Shown one piece after another: positions 45,092-55,023 of a DNA stretch of 64,000 bases. The DNA comes from Sphingobium sp. (GTDB lineage Bacteria > Pseudomonadota > Alphaproteobacteria > Sphingomonadales > Sphingomonadaceae): positions 434,001-498,000 of the forward strand of contig SPEL01000001.1 in assembly GCA_009360885.1 (NCBI GenBank). Reading direction: 5' to 3'. A program made the translations under genes and the position numbers. Position 1 is the first letter of the stretch. Every line of letters starts with the position of its first letter. The notes under the pieces are model-generated. The model was not told the DNA's origin. It saw nothing but the letters and a program-made list of their open reading frames with translations, and ran no database searches.

Positions 45092-45763
45092 TCAGAAGTC
45101 CGGTTTCTCGTAATAAGGGGGAGGCGTGATGACCTCCATCCGTTCCGACAGCAAGGGGCGGAAGGAAGGGCGGGATTTGAACGCCGAATACCAGCGTTTC
45201 ACCGGCTCATGCCCAGTCCAGTCCAGCCCACCCAGATAATCTGCTACGGAAATATGGGCGGCAATGGTGATATCTGCGAGGCTCATCGTGCCGCCTGCCA
45301 GCCAGCTACGATGATCCAGCAGATAATCCATATAGTCCATATGGGTGTTGGCGTTCCGCATCGCCTCACGCAGTTTCCCGCCATCAGGCGGTGCGCGGTG
45401 GACGAGGCGTTTTTTCATCCGCTCATCCAGCAAAGGGGAAACCACATCGCGGTAGAAAATCTGATCTGCCCAAGCGGTTAACCGACGGATTTCGGCCCGG
45501 CCAGCCGCACTGCCGTTGATGAGCGGTAGTTTCTCGACGGTTTCTTCAAAATATTCGCATATGGCCTGACTATCGATCAGGACAACGCCTTTTTCCTCAT
45601 CCACCATGACGGGGGTTTGCGCCGCAGGGTTCAGGTCCAGAAACGCATCCTGCCCTTCCCAGGGGGATTCGCGAACGAGATCATAGCCGACACCTTTTTC
45701 ACCCAGAAGAAGGCGGACTTTACGGGAAAAGGGGCAAAGGGGGAATTGATAGAGACGCCACAT
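45092..45763 (-). CDS. Glutathione S-transferase family protein
   Basis: 223 aa. Thioredoxin-like N-terminal domain (MWRLYQFPLCPFSRKVRLLLGEKGV, with CPFS as the probable glutathione-site motif; NPAAQTPVMVDEEKGVVLIDSQAICEYFEE) and a helical C-terminal domain (SLADITIAAHISVADYL). It conjugates or reduces with glutathione; the substrate is unknown. It lies downstream of the pal gene's terminator, on the same strand, and is probably separately transcribed. Confidence 0.9.
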   Translation of the reverse strand: MWRLYQFPLCPFSRKVRLLLGEKGVGYDLVRESPWEGQDAFLDLNPAAQTPVMVDEEKGVVLIDSQAICEYFEETVEKLPLINGSAAGRAEIRRLTAWADQIFYRDVVSPLLDERMKKRLVHRAPPDGGKLREAMRNANTHMDYMDYLLDHRSWLAGGTMSLADITIAAHISVADYLGGLDWTGHEPVKRWYSAFKSRPSFRPLLSERMEVITPPPYYEKPDF

Positions 45764-45870
45764 GGCCCCTATCTAGGCCGATATTGCCGGGGACGCCAGC
45801 CGCATTTGTATATGTCGGCTCATTAACGGGCATCCCTGTCGGGCTGGATGATCGGAAACCGCAGAAAACC

Positions 45871-45923
45871 AAAAACAGGGCAGGAAGATGTTGCATTTTA
45901 TTGCAACCCTGTCCCGCCCTGTT
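45871..45923 (-). terminator. Terminator of the tol-pal operon
   Basis: On the minus strand AACAGGGC...GCCCTGTTTTT with an inner perfect pairing GTTGCA/TGCAAC gives a two-tier hairpin ending in TTTTT, 23 bp after the pal stop codon. Confidence 0.85.
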
Positions 45924-45945
45924 CGGTGTAATATCAGCTTTGTTT

Positions 45946-46461
45946 TTATTGAACGGTGACCGTCACAGCACGACGGTTCTGCGCCCATGCAGCTTCGTCA
46001 GAACCCAGTGCGACCGGGCGCTCCTTGCCATAGCTTATGGTGCTGATCCGCGAAGAATCCACGCCGATAGAGGCGAGATAGTTTTTCGCAGCATTCGCGC
46101 GGCGTTCGCCAAGGGCGAGGTTATAATCGCGGGTGCCGCGTTCATCCGCATGGCCTTCAATGGTGATGCGAGCCGTTGGGTTTTGTGCCAGCCATTGGGC
46201 CTGACTGCGCAGCGTGGCCTGATCTTCTTCATCGACATTATACTGGTCGAGGCCGAAATAAATGCGATCAGACATGACGCTGGCAAGGAAATCTTCCTGG
46301 CTGCCCTTAACCGGCCCGGTCGGCGCATTGGCATTAGGATCATAAGCCTGGCTATTATCTACCGGTGGTGGCGGCAAGTCTTCGGGCTTAGGCTTTTTGG
46401 AACAGGCCGACAAAGCGACCAGAGCGGTGGCAATCACCAGAGTGCGGGTAAGCGGGGCCAT
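45946..46461 (-). CDS. pal: Peptidoglycan-associated lipoprotein
   Basis: 171-aa outer-membrane lipoprotein of the Tol-Pal system that binds peptidoglycan and TolB. Lipobox VALSAC near residue 19, a proline-rich linker (PEDLPPPPVDN), then an OmpA-like domain with DRIYFGLDQYNVDEE and EGHADERGTRDYNLALGERRA. Last gene of the operon ybgC-tolQ-tolR-tolA-tolB-pal. Confidence 0.97.
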   Translation of the reverse strand: MAPLTRTLVIATALVALSACSKKPKPEDLPPPPVDNSQAYDPNANAPTGPVKGSQEDFLASVMSDRIYFGLDQYNVDEEDQATLRSQAQWLAQNPTARITIEGHADERGTRDYNLALGERRANAAKNYLASIGVDSSRISTISYGKERPVALGSDEAAWAQNRRAVTVTVQ

Positions 46462-46548
46462 GCAGTTTCTCCTTAGAAGCTGATCGGGCAGAAGGCTGAT
46501 GATCTTTCAGCCTCTTGTCAATCGGTTGTGTGGCTTTTTCGGCGCGTA

Positions 46549-47889
46549 TCAGGGCAGCAGCGGGCCCCATGCAGGGTCAGAGCCGGAAAGTGGTGTGGGA
46601 ATACGTCGTTCATTGACACCCGTAAGATCCACCTGCCAGATTTGGCTGGCCCCACTGCGTCCGGCGGACGTGCGGAAGAACTGCAATACACGGCCATTAG
46701 GGGACCATGTAGGCGATTCGTCCTGCCAGCCATTGGTGAGGATGCGCTCGTTATTACCGTCTGGCGTCATCACGGCGACATGGAAATTGCCTGCCATTTT
46801 GGTGAAGGCAATGAGATCGCCGCGTGGGCTCCATTCCGGGGTCGCATAGCGGCCACTGCCATGGCTGATGCGGCGCTGGCCGGAGCCATCGGCATTCATG
46901 ATGTAGAGTTGCTGGCTGCCGCTGCGGTCGCTTTCAAACACGATCTTCGTGCCATCGGGGGAGTAGCTGCCGCCCACATCAATGCCGGGCGCAGTGGTTA
47001 GGCGGGTTGGGGTGCCGCCATTTGATGACACGCGGTAAATATCGGTATTGCCGCCAATCGCCATGGAAAAGAGAATCCATCGCCCGTCGGGGGACCAGCG
47101 CGGGGCGAATGTGGTGTTGCTGCTTTCGGTAATCAGGCGCTGTTTGCCGGTGCCGATGTCATAAACGAAGATACGCACCCGGTCGCCAACATAGCTCACA
47201 TAGAGGATGGAGCCATAATCGGGCGAAAAACGCGGGGTGAGCGCGATAGACTGACCATTGGTGATAAAGCGATGGTTGGCCCCGTCGCTATCCATGATGG
47301 CGAGGCGTTTGACGCGCTTATCTTTGGGGCCGCTTTCGGCGATATAGGCGATACGGCTATCAAAAAACGGGCTTTCGCCGGAAAGGCGCGCGTAAATGGC
47401 GTCGGCGCATTTATGCGCGGCGCGGCGCCAGTCCTTCGGCGCGACGACATAGCCCTGTCGGGTGAGTTCCGATTGCAGAGCCGTGTCATAGAGATAGCAG
47501 CCAACGGTAATGTCATTGTCTCCGCCCGCAGAGCGAACAAAGCCCTGAACCAATGCCTCATAAGCGGACCATTTTGAGAAAACCGGCGCGGTGACTTCGG
47601 CCATGCTGATGGCGGGCAGACCGGCAGGGCCGACGGGCGCGAACAGGCCGGAGCCTTTAAGGTCATCAGCGATGACCTGTGCGATTTTCTGGCCCAGTTC
47701 CTGCGTACTGCCCGCAGGCGTTGCGACATTCTGGCTGGTCGGCAGAACCGGCACTGCGATTTTTAACGCATTGGTGCCGCTATCATCGGTAACATCCACC
47801 GAAAGCTGGGCATGGGAAACGCCTGTGGTGGCCAGCAACAGGGCCAGCAGCGCCGTCATCCGGGGGGTGATCGAGGAAAAACGGATCAT
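46549..47889 (-). CDS. tolB: Tol-Pal system protein TolB
   Basis: 446-aa periplasmic protein with a signal peptide (MTALLALLLATTGVSHAQ region), an N-terminal alpha/beta domain (AEVTAPVFSKWSAYEALVQGFV) and a six-bladed WD40-like beta propeller built of repeats such as LTPRFSPDYGSILYVSY and FAPRWSPDGRWILFS. Interacts with Pal and TolA. Its start overlaps the end of tolA by 4 bases. Confidence 0.97.
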   Translation of the reverse strand: MIRFSSITPRMTALLALLLATTGVSHAQLSVDVTDDSGTNALKIAVPVLPTSQNVATPAGSTQELGQKIAQVIADDLKGSGLFAPVGPAGLPAISMAEVTAPVFSKWSAYEALVQGFVRSAGGDNDITVGCYLYDTALQSELTRQGYVVAPKDWRRAAHKCADAIYARLSGESPFFDSRIAYIAESGPKDKRVKRLAIMDSDGANHRFITNGQSIALTPRFSPDYGSILYVSYVGDRVRIFVYDIGTGKQRLITESSNTTFAPRWSPDGRWILFSMAIGGNTDIYRVSSNGGTPTRLTTAPGIDVGGSYSPDGTKIVFESDRSGSQQLYIMNADGSGQRRISHGSGRYATPEWSPRGDLIAFTKMAGNFHVAVMTPDGNNERILTNGWQDESPTWSPNGRVLQFFRTSAGRSGASQIWQVDLTGVNERRIPTPLSGSDPAWGPLLP

Positions 47890-48896
47890 TGCGAAAGCCT
47901 CTTATCGAGATTGATTTGAAGGGTCTGCCATGCAGAATAGAAATTGGCGGGCAGGCGGAAGGGGGCGGCCAGCTTTACAGCCTTGATGGCCTGTTCCTGA
48001 TGCAGCCTTACCTGCGTGCGGTTGCTGGCGGTAACGCCAGTGGTATCGACAATGCGCGGTTCACCAATGATGGAACCGTCGCGCGCCAGCTTTAGTTCCA
48101 CGATGGTGCGTAGGGATTCTACATCCGCTCCGGTCGGCGCCTTCCAATGCGGTTTGATCTGGCGCCGTATTTCTGCGTCCAGCGCGCTTTTTTGTGCCGG
48201 GCCGATGGTGGTGGCCTGCGCACCTGCGCTGGGTTTGCTGTTGGTTGCCGAGCTATTGCTGGATGATTTCACCCAGTCGCTGGTGTCGAGTTTGAGTTTC
48301 GAGCCACTGGATTGCGCCTTGGTGCCTTTGGCGGTCGCCTTGCCGGTGGCATTGGCGACTGGTTTCGCTGCGGGCTTGGCTGCTGGCTTGGCTGGCGTCT
48401 TGCTATTTGCCTTGCTCTGGCTGGCTGCGGCTGGCGCGGGCTTTTTAGGGTCAGGCTTTTTGGGAGCGGGTTGTGCCGCAGGCTTCGGCTGGGGCTTTGG
48501 TTTCTCGGCTGGCTTTTTGGCCGGTTTCGGGGCGGGCTGTGGCTTGGCGACGGGCTTCGGTTCCGGCTTTGGCGCGGCTTTTGGCTGCGCTTTTGGCTGG
48601 GCGGCGGGCGGCGGCGGTGTCGGCTCCGGCGGCGTGAGGGTTTCTGATGGTGCAGGGGCGGCTTCTTCTGGCGCTCCTTCTATATCGCCGGGCGTGGGCG
48701 GCGGCGGAGAGTCCGCCAGCTTCGGCGCTGAGGAACGCAGCGCGACCTCATCCGCGATAGAAATTTCGATTGGCTTATTGTCCAGCTTCAGCGGCTTGTG
48801 AGGCCCAAACCAACTGCCGGAAAGTGCCGCGAACAGCAGCACATGCGCCGCGCTCGCAACGCCAAATCCTATTTTTTCCGCCCGGTTCATAGCCAC
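47886..48896 (-). CDS. tolA: Tol-Pal system protein TolA
   Basis: 336-aa inner-membrane protein spanning the periplasm. N-terminal membrane segment (IGFGVASAAHVLLFAALSGSWF), then a long Pro/Ala/Lys-rich rod (about 95-200, PKPEPKPVAKPQPAPK and PAKPAAKPAAKPVA repeats) and a C-terminal domain (LDAEIRRQIKPHWKAPTGADVESLRTIVELKL) of the TonB/TolA type. It connects TolQR proton energy to TolB/Pal. Position and domain order identify it; the rod gives little homology. Confidence 0.93.
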   Translation of the reverse strand: MAMNRAEKIGFGVASAAHVLLFAALSGSWFGPHKPLKLDNKPIEISIADEVALRSSAPKLADSPPPPTPGDIEGAPEEAAPAPSETLTPPEPTPPPPAAQPKAQPKAAPKPEPKPVAKPQPAPKPAKKPAEKPKPQPKPAAQPAPKKPDPKKPAPAAASQSKANSKTPAKPAAKPAAKPVANATGKATAKGTKAQSSGSKLKLDTSDWVKSSSNSSATNSKPSAGAQATTIGPAQKSALDAEIRRQIKPHWKAPTGADVESLRTIVELKLARDGSIIGEPRIVDTTGVTASNRTQVRLHQEQAIKAVKLAAPFRLPANFYSAWQTLQINLDKRLSQ

Positions 48897-48910
48897 TTAG
48901 TTTGCACCGT

Positions 48911-49393
48911 TCATTCTGAACCATCGCTTACGGTTGCGGTGGCGCTATCTGACTGGTTGCCTCCTTCGGCGTTACTAACCAGCGAGATTTTATTGAGGCC
49001 CGCCCGGTTGAGTTCGCCCAAAACACGCGACACCTGCCCATAATTAATGGCTTCATCGGCGCGCAGGAAGATTTGCGGTGTGTCCAGCCCAGCATGAGCG
49101 GCGGCAAAATCGGCAAGGCGATCCGGCAGTTCGGCTTCGGTAATTTCGGTTTCGTTGAAATAGAGCTGACCTTGCGCGGTGACGGAAATGACTGTTGGTT
49201 TTTCATCCGTCTCCAGTGCCTTAGCGCGGTTTTCCGGCAATTTCACCGGAACGCCTGTCACCAGAAGCGGGGCAGTCACCATGAAGATGATGAGCAACAC
49301 CAGCATCACGTCCACCAGTGGCGTGACGTTAATATCCGCCATTGGCGCGCGGCGACGCCCGCGCCGCGCCGAAGGAGGCACACCCATGCCCAT
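48911..49393 (-). CDS. tolR: Tol-Pal system protein TolR (ExbD family)
   Basis: 160-aa protein with one membrane segment (VMLVLLIIFMVTAPLLVTGV) preceded by MADINVTPLVDV, whose conserved aspartate is part of the proton path. A periplasmic domain follows (VKLPENRAKAL; IFLRADEAINYGQVSRVLGEL). Partner of TolQ; the start overlaps the tolQ stop by one base. Confidence 0.96.
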   Translation of the reverse strand: MGMGVPPSARRGRRRAPMADINVTPLVDVMLVLLIIFMVTAPLLVTGVPVKLPENRAKALETDEKPTVISVTAQGQLYFNETEITEAELPDRLADFAAAHAGLDTPQIFLRADEAINYGQVSRVLGELNRAGLNKISLVSNAEGGNQSDSATATVSDGSE

Positions 49394-50091
49394 CAGCCTT
49401 GCTCCAGCTCGCGACTGAGCATGGAATAGAAGCCATCGGAAAAGCGATTGAGGCCAGATTCCACTTTGTTAATGCGATGGCTGAAGCGGTTATAGGCGAT
49501 AACCGCCGGAATGGCCGCAAACAAGCCGATTGCGGTTGCAAACAGTGCCTCGGCAATGCCGGGGGCGACCACTGCAAGGCTGCTATTCTGCTGCGCGGCA
49601 ATGGCGGTAAAGCTGCGCATAATGCCCCAAACTGTGCCGAACAGGCCAACAAAGGGGGCTACAGCGCCGATTGTCGCCAATATGTTGAGACGGTCAGAAA
49701 GCCGGTCTACCTCGCCGCCAACGGCGCTGGAAAGGGTGGTGGAGATGCGATCCCGTACCCCTTCGCGGTCTACCACCTTATTGCGGGTCGAACGCCGCCA
49801 TTCGGTGATACCAGCGGCCAGCACGCGGGCGATGGGGAGTTCCTCCTTGCCGCGTGTTTCGTAGAAACGATCAATATCATCGGTGCGCCAGAATTCCTGT
49901 TCAAATTGCTGGCATTTTTTGGCGGTACGGCCAACAGAGAAGCCGAAACCGATGATGATCGTCCACGTCCAGATACTCGCAAGGGCAAGACCAACCATCA
50001 CCCCTTTGACGACCAGATCAGCCTGCATGAACAGGGTATAGGGCGATAATGTGGCCGCGTGGGCGGATAGGTCAACAAGTGGCGCAGTCAT
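49393..50091 (-). CDS. tolQ: Tol-Pal system protein TolQ (MotA/TolQ/ExbB family)
   Basis: 232-aa inner-membrane protein of the TolQR proton channel. Membrane segments at about 20-50 (ADLVVKGVMVGLALASIWTW), 135-160 (LNILATIGAVAPFVGLFGTVWGIM) and 170-200 (VAPGIAEALFATAIGLFAAIPAV) match the family. It overlaps ybgC by 4 bases upstream. Confidence 0.97.
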   Translation of the reverse strand: MTAPLVDLSAHAATLSPYTLFMQADLVVKGVMVGLALASIWTWTIIIGFGFSVGRTAKKCQQFEQEFWRTDDIDRFYETRGKEELPIARVLAAGITEWRRSTRNKVVDREGVRDRISTTLSSAVGGEVDRLSDRLNILATIGAVAPFVGLFGTVWGIMRSFTAIAAQQNSSLAVVAPGIAEALFATAIGLFAAIPAVIAYNRFSHRINKVESGLNRFSDGFYSMLSRELEQG

Positions 50092-50567
50092 GAGTGAAAA
50101 TCTTCCCCTTGAGCAATCCGGGTAAAAAGCGTGACCCAGGGCTTTGGTTGCCTTTTGGGGCGGCCCTGGGGTGAAAGAAAGGCGACGACTATATCCCCGG
50201 ATGTGACGGGAATATTACCGCGCATGATGTCTTGCGTGATGGTGACGGTAACGCCGGAAACGGCGGTAACGCGGCTGATGATGATGAGGTCATCCTCCAG
50301 CCGGGCGGGCTGGCGATAATCCAGATTGACATGGGTGACCGCATAAACGCCTATCCCATCATCCAATGCAGCGCGCTGATCTATGCCGACAAGGCGTAGC
50401 ATGTCAGAACGCGCCCGTTCCATATAGCGCAGATAATTGGCGTGGTAGACGACCCCGCCGGTGTCTGTATCCTCGAAAAACACGCGCACCGGATAATAAT
50501 GCACCCCGCCGATAAAACGACCAGAGGCGGGCAGAGGCAAATCAGGGGCGGGTGAAGATACAGACAT
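50088..50567 (-). CDS. ybgC: YbgC/FadM family acyl-CoA thioesterase
   Basis: Hot-dog-fold thioesterase, 159 aa from ATG 50567 (the frame is open to a TTG at 50603). Motif VYHANYLRYMERARSDML with DTDTGGVVYH near residue 35 is the signature of the group. First gene of the tol-pal operon and commonly found there; its exact in vivo substrate (acyl-CoA or acyl-ACP) is unsettled in general. Confidence 0.93.
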   Translation of the reverse strand: MSVSSPAPDLPLPASGRFIGGVHYYPVRVFFEDTDTGGVVYHANYLRYMERARSDMLRLVGIDQRAALDDGIGVYAVTHVNLDYRQPARLEDDLIIISRVTAVSGVTVTITQDIMRGNIPVTSGDIVVAFLSPQGRPKRQPKPWVTLFTRIAQGEDFHS

Positions 50568-50694
50568 CAATGCTTTGTTAACCGAGGTGCGACTCCTTGG
50601 CAAAGGGCGAAATTCACTTCGTCGTCACAATTTTACGCTTTATCCGGTGATTGAGTGGTGCAGGCGGCAAAAAGCGCGCCATCAGCACGCCATA

Positions 50695-51720
50695 TCATGT
50701 GTCGAACAGCCCATCCTGAACTGATGTAGGCGGGTTGAGGCCCAGATGTTTCCACCCACCGGCATTGAGGCAGCGCCCCCGCGCCGTGCGGGCGACAAGG
50801 CCAAGCTGAATGAGATAAGGCTCAATCACTTCCTCGATCGTGTCGCGCGGTTCAGAAAGGCCTGCCGCCAGCGTTTCCACACCGACCGGGCCGCCCTTAT
50901 AGATGTCAGCGATCATCATCAGATAGCGCCGGTCCATTGCATCCAGCCCCAGCCGGTCTACCTCTAGCCGGTTGAGCGCACTATCAGCCATGCTAGCATC
51001 CACCACGCTGACCCCGGCGACATTGGCGAAATCCCTCACCCGGCGTAGCAATCGCCCGGCGATACGCGGCGTCCCGCGGGAGCGGCGGGCTACTTCGGTT
51101 GCGCCATCCTCGCTCATCGCAAGGCCCAGCAGGCGGGCCGCGCGGGTGACGACCAGCATCAGTTCCGCCACCGTATAAAATTGCAGGCGCACGGGAATGC
51201 CGAAACGGTCACGCAGCGGTGTCGTTAGCAACCCCTGCCGGGTGGTTGCACCGACCAGCGTGAATTTGGGAAGGTCAATCCGCACCGATCGCGCCGATGG
51301 CCCTTCGCCAATCATGATGTCTAATGCGCGGTCCTCCATCGCTGGATAGAGGATTTCTTCCACCGCAGGATTGAGGCGATGGATTTCGTCCACAAACAAC
51401 ACATCGCCTTCATCCAGATTGGTGAGGAGAGCCGCGAGATCCCCCGCCTTGGCGATGACCGGGCCGGATGTAGCACGAAAGCCCACGCCCATTTCCCGCG
51501 CCATAATCTGTGCCAGCGTCGTTTTGCCGAGGCCGGGAGGGCCGAAGAACAGCACATGATCCAGCGCATCGCCGCGCACCTTCGCGGCCTCTATGAAGAT
51601 GCGCAGATTATCGCGGGCCTGTTGCTGGCCGATAAATTCATCGAGGCTTTTGGGGCGCAGCGCGGCGTCCTGATCCTCAACCATGCGGGCGGGGGCGATG
51701 AGGCGATCACTATCCGTCAT
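50695..51720 (-). CDS. ruvB: Holliday junction branch migration ATPase RuvB
   Basis: 341-aa AAA+ motor that drives branch migration with RuvA. N-terminal [11 protein letters not shown], Walker [14 protein letters not shown], Walker [10 protein letters not shown], sensor-1 LVGATTR, arginine finger region [10 protein letters not shown], and a C-terminal winged helix ([27 protein letters not shown]). Its start overlaps the ruvA stop by 4 bases. Confidence 0.98.
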   Translation of the reverse strand: MTDSDRLIAPARMVEDQDAALRPKSLDEFIGQQQARDNLRIFIEAAKVRGDALDHVLFFGPPGLGKTTLAQIMAREMGVGFRATSGPVIAKAGDLAALLTNLDEGDVLFVDEIHRLNPAVEEILYPAMEDRALDIMIGEGPSARSVRIDLPKFTLVGATTRQGLLTTPLRDRFGIPVRLQFYTVAELMLVVTRAARLLGLAMSEDGATEVARRSRGTPRIAGRLLRRVRDFANVAGVSVVDASMADSALNRLEVDRLGLDAMDRRYLMMIADIYKGGPVGVETLAAGLSEPRDTIEEVIEPYLIQLGLVARTARGRCLNAGGWKHLGLNPPTSVQDGLFDT

Positions 51721-52352
51721 TTCGCGGCTTTTCTAAGCGACAGGCGCACCAGCGCATCCAGGTTAATTTCTTTGCCGGGGCTGGCGGCCTCCAGTTCGGC
51801 CTCCGCAGCGGCAACGGCTGCGCTGGCTTCTGCCGGTTTGAAGCCGAGGCTGGTGAGGGCGGAGAGGGCATCGGCGGCAAGGCCACCTGCAATGGGCAGG
51901 GGGGCACTGCTGCCATCGCCGGAAAGGGGTGCTGTTCCGGCCCCCGCAATCTTGCCGGTTTTATCCTTGAGCTCGCGCACAATGCGTTCAGCGAGCTTAG
52001 GACCGACGCCATTGGCGCGGGCGACCATTGCTTTGTCCTGCGCAGCAATGGCGCGGTGCAGTTCCGGCCCATCCAGCGCCGATAATATCGCCAGCGCCAC
52101 GCGGGAACCAACGCCTTGCACGCCCGACAGCAAACGGAACCAGTCCCGTTCCCCGGCATTGGCGAAGCCCACGAGGCGGATGAAATCATCCCCGACCAGC
52201 ATATCCGTGTGCACGGTAACAGCTTCCCCCGTCGGCCCCAGAGCGGCCAATGTGCGGGTGGACGCGCTAAACATATAGCCCACGCCGCCGACATCAACGA
52301 CGGCATGGTCTATCCCGGTGCTGACAAGGCGGCCTTTAAGATGTGCAATCAT
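51717..52352 (-). CDS. ruvA: Holliday junction DNA helicase RuvA
   Basis: 211-aa tetrameric junction-binding protein. N-terminal OB fold ([26 protein letters not shown]), helix-hairpin-helix domains ([33 protein letters not shown]) and a C-terminal RuvB-contacting domain ([21 protein letters not shown]). Separated from ruvC by an opposite-strand gene, so ruvAB must have its own promoter in 52353-52454. Confidence 0.98.
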   Translation of the reverse strand: MIAHLKGRLVSTGIDHAVVDVGGVGYMFSASTRTLAALGPTGEAVTVHTDMLVGDDFIRLVGFANAGERDWFRLLSGVQGVGSRVALAILSALDGPELHRAIAAQDKAMVARANGVGPKLAERIVRELKDKTGKIAGAGTAPLSGDGSSAPLPIAGGLAADALSALTSLGFKPAEASAAVAAAEAELEAASPGKEINLDALVRLSLRKAAK

Positions 52353-52454
52353 GCGCTTTGCTTAGCCTTGTTCACCCTTCGTTTCCAATCGAAAAATGCA
52401 ACATCATGTATAAGAGGGGATTTGCATTGCCATGAAACTGACATAATAGGAGCC

Positions 52455-52793
52455 ATGCCAACGATATTGCTGCTCATCATATCCAATATATTCATGACGA
52501 TTGCATGGTATTGGCACCTGAAGGGCGGCGACGCCAAGCCCATCATGCTGGTTATATTAATCAGTTGGGGCATTGCTTTTGTGGAATATTGCTTTGCCGT
52601 TCCGGCCAATCGCATCGGCTTTGCCCATGGGTGGAGCGCTGGTCAGCTTAAAATAGCGCAGGAGGTGATTGCTCTCGCGGTGTTTGCTATTTTCATGGTG
52701 CTGGTGATGAAGGAGCCGCTAAGCTGGCGTTATGCGGGTGCGTTTGTCTGTATGGCCGGGGCCGCAGCATTTATGTTTGTGGGGAAGGCTTAG
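52455..52793 (+). CDS. DUF486 family membrane protein (DMT-like)
   Basis: 112-aa, four-helix hydrophobic protein; MPTILLLIISNIFMTIAWYWHLK, WGIAFVEYCFAVPANRIG and FVCMAGAAAFMFVGKA match the DUF486 / small drug-metabolite-transporter-like family. The function is unknown. It lies on the opposite strand between ruvA and ruvC, divergent from ruvA and convergent with ruvC. AGGAG precedes the ATG but is only 2 bases away. Confidence 0.85.
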   Translation: MPTILLLIISNIFMTIAWYWHLKGGDAKPIMLVILISWGIAFVEYCFAVPANRIGFAHGWSAGQLKIAQEVIALAVFAIFMVLVMKEPLSWRYAGAFVCMAGAAAFMFVGKA

Positions 52794-52822
52794 CCTGTCA
52801 TTTTTCGCCGCGCACGGCGGGG

Positions 52823-53320
52823 TTAGAAACGGATTTTCGATAAAGACCGCGCACTGGCAAGATGATGGGCATGGGTGATTGCAACGGCAAGGGCATCCGC
52901 CGCGTCCGCACCCACGATCTTCGTGCCGGGAAGCAGTTGGCGCACCATCGCATGGACCTGATCTTTGCTGGCATTGCCGACGCCGACCACCGATTTCTTA
53001 ACGAGCCGTGCCGCATATTCGCCCACCGCCATGCCGGACCGTGCGGCATTTAACAGCACGACGCCGCGCGCCTGCCCCAGTTTCAACGTGGATTGCGGAT
53101 TGACGTTGACGAACACTTCCTCAACGGCTGCTCCATCCGGGCGATGCTGAAGGATGAGGTCGGTGAGCGCTGCGTCCAGCGTAACAAGGCGTTCCGCCAG
53201 CGGGGCAGCGGTTTCCGTTTTGATATGGCCATTGGCGATGTGCCGCAGGCGATTACCATCGGCAAATATCAGGCCCCAGCCGGTGGTGCCGAGGCCCGGG
53301 TCGAGACCCAGAATAATCAA
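52823..53320 (-). CDS. ruvC: Crossover junction endodeoxyribonuclease RuvC, TTG start
   Basis: 165-aa Holliday-junction resolvase. The frame is open to 53530, but the family N-terminus [15 protein letters not shown] fixes the start at TTG 53320, preceded by GGGGTGA. Acidic active-site residues are visible at about D7 (GLDPG), E67 (AVEEVF), D139 and D142 ([11 protein letters not shown]). The start overlaps the stop codon of the upstream DUF3147 gene (TTTGA), implying coupling to it. Confidence 0.95.
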   Translation of the reverse strand: MIILGLDPGLGTTGWGLIFADGNRLRHIANGHIKTETAAPLAERLVTLDAALTDLILQHRPDGAAVEEVFVNVNPQSTLKLGQARGVVLLNAARSGMAVGEYAARLVKKSVVGVGNASKDQVHAMVRQLLPGTKIVGADAADALAVAITHAHHLASARSLSKIRF

Positions 53321-53667
53321 AGCTTCACCCCAAAGGATGGCGCGATCAGGGTCATCAGCAGATAGAGCAGCATAGTGAGCCCGCAGCCCAGCAACAGGCT
53401 GATCCAGAAGGAGGTGCCGTGCCGCAGCAGCAGCGGCATCAGTAGGAACATGGGTAGGGACGGGAGGACGTACCAGAAGGTGGCGGCCGAATGCTGCGCC
53501 ATATTCTCCGCATCCGGCCGCCCGTACCACAGCAGGATCATACCCAGCACGGAGACGAGCGGCAGCGATGCGACTAGCGCCGCAACGGTCGGCTGCCGCT
53601 TACCGATTTCGCTGATCGCCACGATCAACGCCCCGCAGAGCAAGGCCCGGGCGATCAGCGCGATCAT
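53317..53667 (-). CDS. DUF3147 family membrane protein
   Basis: 116 aa, about four predicted membrane helices ([77 protein letters not shown]). Matches the DUF3147 family from memory. Function unknown. Placed between yebC (2 bp away) and ruvC (overlapping), so co-transcribed with both. Confidence 0.75.
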   Translation of the reverse strand: MIALIARALLCGALIVAISEIGKRQPTVAALVASLPLVSVLGMILLWYGRPDAENMAQHSAATFWYVLPSLPMFLLMPLLLRHGTSFWISLLLGCGLTMLLYLLMTLIAPSFGVKL

Positions 53668-53669
53668 GA

Positions 53670-54413
53670 TCAGCCCAGCTTAGCCATTACTTCGTCGGAC
53701 ACTTCGTAATTGCCCCAGACGGTCTGGACGTCATCATCATCTTCCAGCGCATCAATCATCTTGAGCAGAGTCGCGGCGCTGGCTTCATCGACTTCGATGG
53801 TGGTTTGCGGTTTCCACGCGAGCTTCGCACCTTCTGCCGGACCAAGCACATCTTCCAATATCTTGGCGACTTCGTGAAGGGCATCCATCGCTGTCCAGAT
53901 TTCATGTTCATCTTCGTCCGATGACACGTCTTCTGCGCCAGCTTCGAGGGCCGCTTCGAAAATCTTTTCCGCGTCGCCAACGCTGGCCGGGTAAGTGATG
54001 AGGCCCATGCGGTCAAAGCCGTGGCTCACCGCACCGGAAGAACCGAGGTTGCCGCCATTTTTGGAAAAGGCCGTCCGCACGTTGGTCGCGGTACGGTTGC
54101 GGTTGTCGGTCAATGCCTCAACGATGATGGCGACGCCTGCGGGGCCATAGCCTTCATAACGGATTTCTTCGTAATTATCGCCTTCGCCCTTGGTTGCTTT
54201 GTCGATGGCGCGCTGGATATTATCCTTAGGCATCGACTGTGCCTTGGCGGCGTTCACCGCGAGGCGCAGACGGGGGTTCATATCCGGGTCGGCCATGCCC
54301 ATTTTCGCTGCCACGGTGATTTCGCGGCTGAGCTTGGAAAACATGGCGGAGCGCTTTTTATCTTGCGCGCCTTTGCGGTGCATGATGTTTTTGAATTTAC
54401 TATGGCCTGCCAA
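53670..54413 (-). CDS. yebC: YebC/PmpR family DNA-binding regulatory protein
   Basis: 247 aa, the usual length. [21 protein letters not shown] and [15 protein letters not shown] at the N-terminus, and [28 protein letters not shown] in the middle, are the family signature. Once named a transcriptional regulator; some members affect translation of proline-rich proteins. First gene of yebC-DUF3147-ruvC. Confidence 0.96.
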   Translation of the reverse strand: MAGHSKFKNIMHRKGAQDKKRSAMFSKLSREITVAAKMGMADPDMNPRLRLAVNAAKAQSMPKDNIQRAIDKATKGEGDNYEEIRYEGYGPAGVAIIVEALTDNRNRTATNVRTAFSKNGGNLGSSGAVSHGFDRMGLITYPASVGDAEKIFEAALEAGAEDVSSDEDEHEIWTAMDALHEVAKILEDVLGPAEGAKLAWKPQTTIEVDEASAATLLKMIDALEDDDDVQTVWGNYEVSDEVMAKLG

Positions 54414-54557
54414 TGGCCCACTCCCTCAAACAAGAATGATCAATATGTGGCGCCGTCTATACCCGATTGGGGCTATGAGAAAACACCCTGCGCAACAGGA
54501 AAAGCGCAAAAATCACCCACAGTAAGGGTGAAATGGCGCGAAAACAGCCTGATGAAG

Positions 54558-54923
54558 CTATAATGATACGGCGGTGCCCGTTGCCGACACCATCAGCATA
54601 GAGCCGTTAGACCCTAAAACTTCATAATCCAGATCAACGCCGATGACGGCATTGGCCCCCAATTCGGCGGCGCGAGCCTGCATTTCCTGAAGCGCCTGTT
54701 CCCGTGCGCGTTGCAGCACATCTTCATAAGCACCTGCGCGCCCACCAACCAGATCACGAATACCGGCGAATAAATCGCGGAATATATTCGCGCCCACAAT
54801 AACCTCGCCAGTGACGATGCCGTGATACTGGCGGGCGGGGCGGCCTTCCACCCCATTGGTGGTGGTGACGATCATGCTGCCCTTACCTGCCGGGTCAGAT
54901 GACCCCCATGGAGATTGTGCCAT
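54558..54923 (-). CDS. YbjQ family protein
   Basis: 121 aa. [34 protein letters not shown] and [22 protein letters not shown] are the signature of the YbjQ (formerly DUF74, heavy-metal-binding-like) family; function unknown. ATG 54923 has AAGGA at good spacing; ATG 54875 (residue 17) is the alternative where family homology begins. Confidence 0.85.
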   Translation of the reverse strand: MAQSPWGSSDPAGKGSMIVTTTNGVEGRPARQYHGIVTGEVIVGANIFRDLFAGIRDLVGGRAGAYEDVLQRAREQALQEMQARAAELGANAVIGVDLDYEVLGSNGSMLMVSATGTAVSL

Positions 54924-55023
54924 GTGAAATTCCTTATCCGGCCCGGCTTAGTATAGGGGCAATATGTGGCCATTGGGCGCATGCTGCCCCTATAACCGCA
55001 CCTGCGGCGCACACTGCGCGGGG

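Noticed and set aside
48016-48801. Gly/Ala-rich 261-codon open frame opposite tolA
   Set aside because: It mirrors the Pro/Ala/Lys-rich rod of TolA and is low-complexity.
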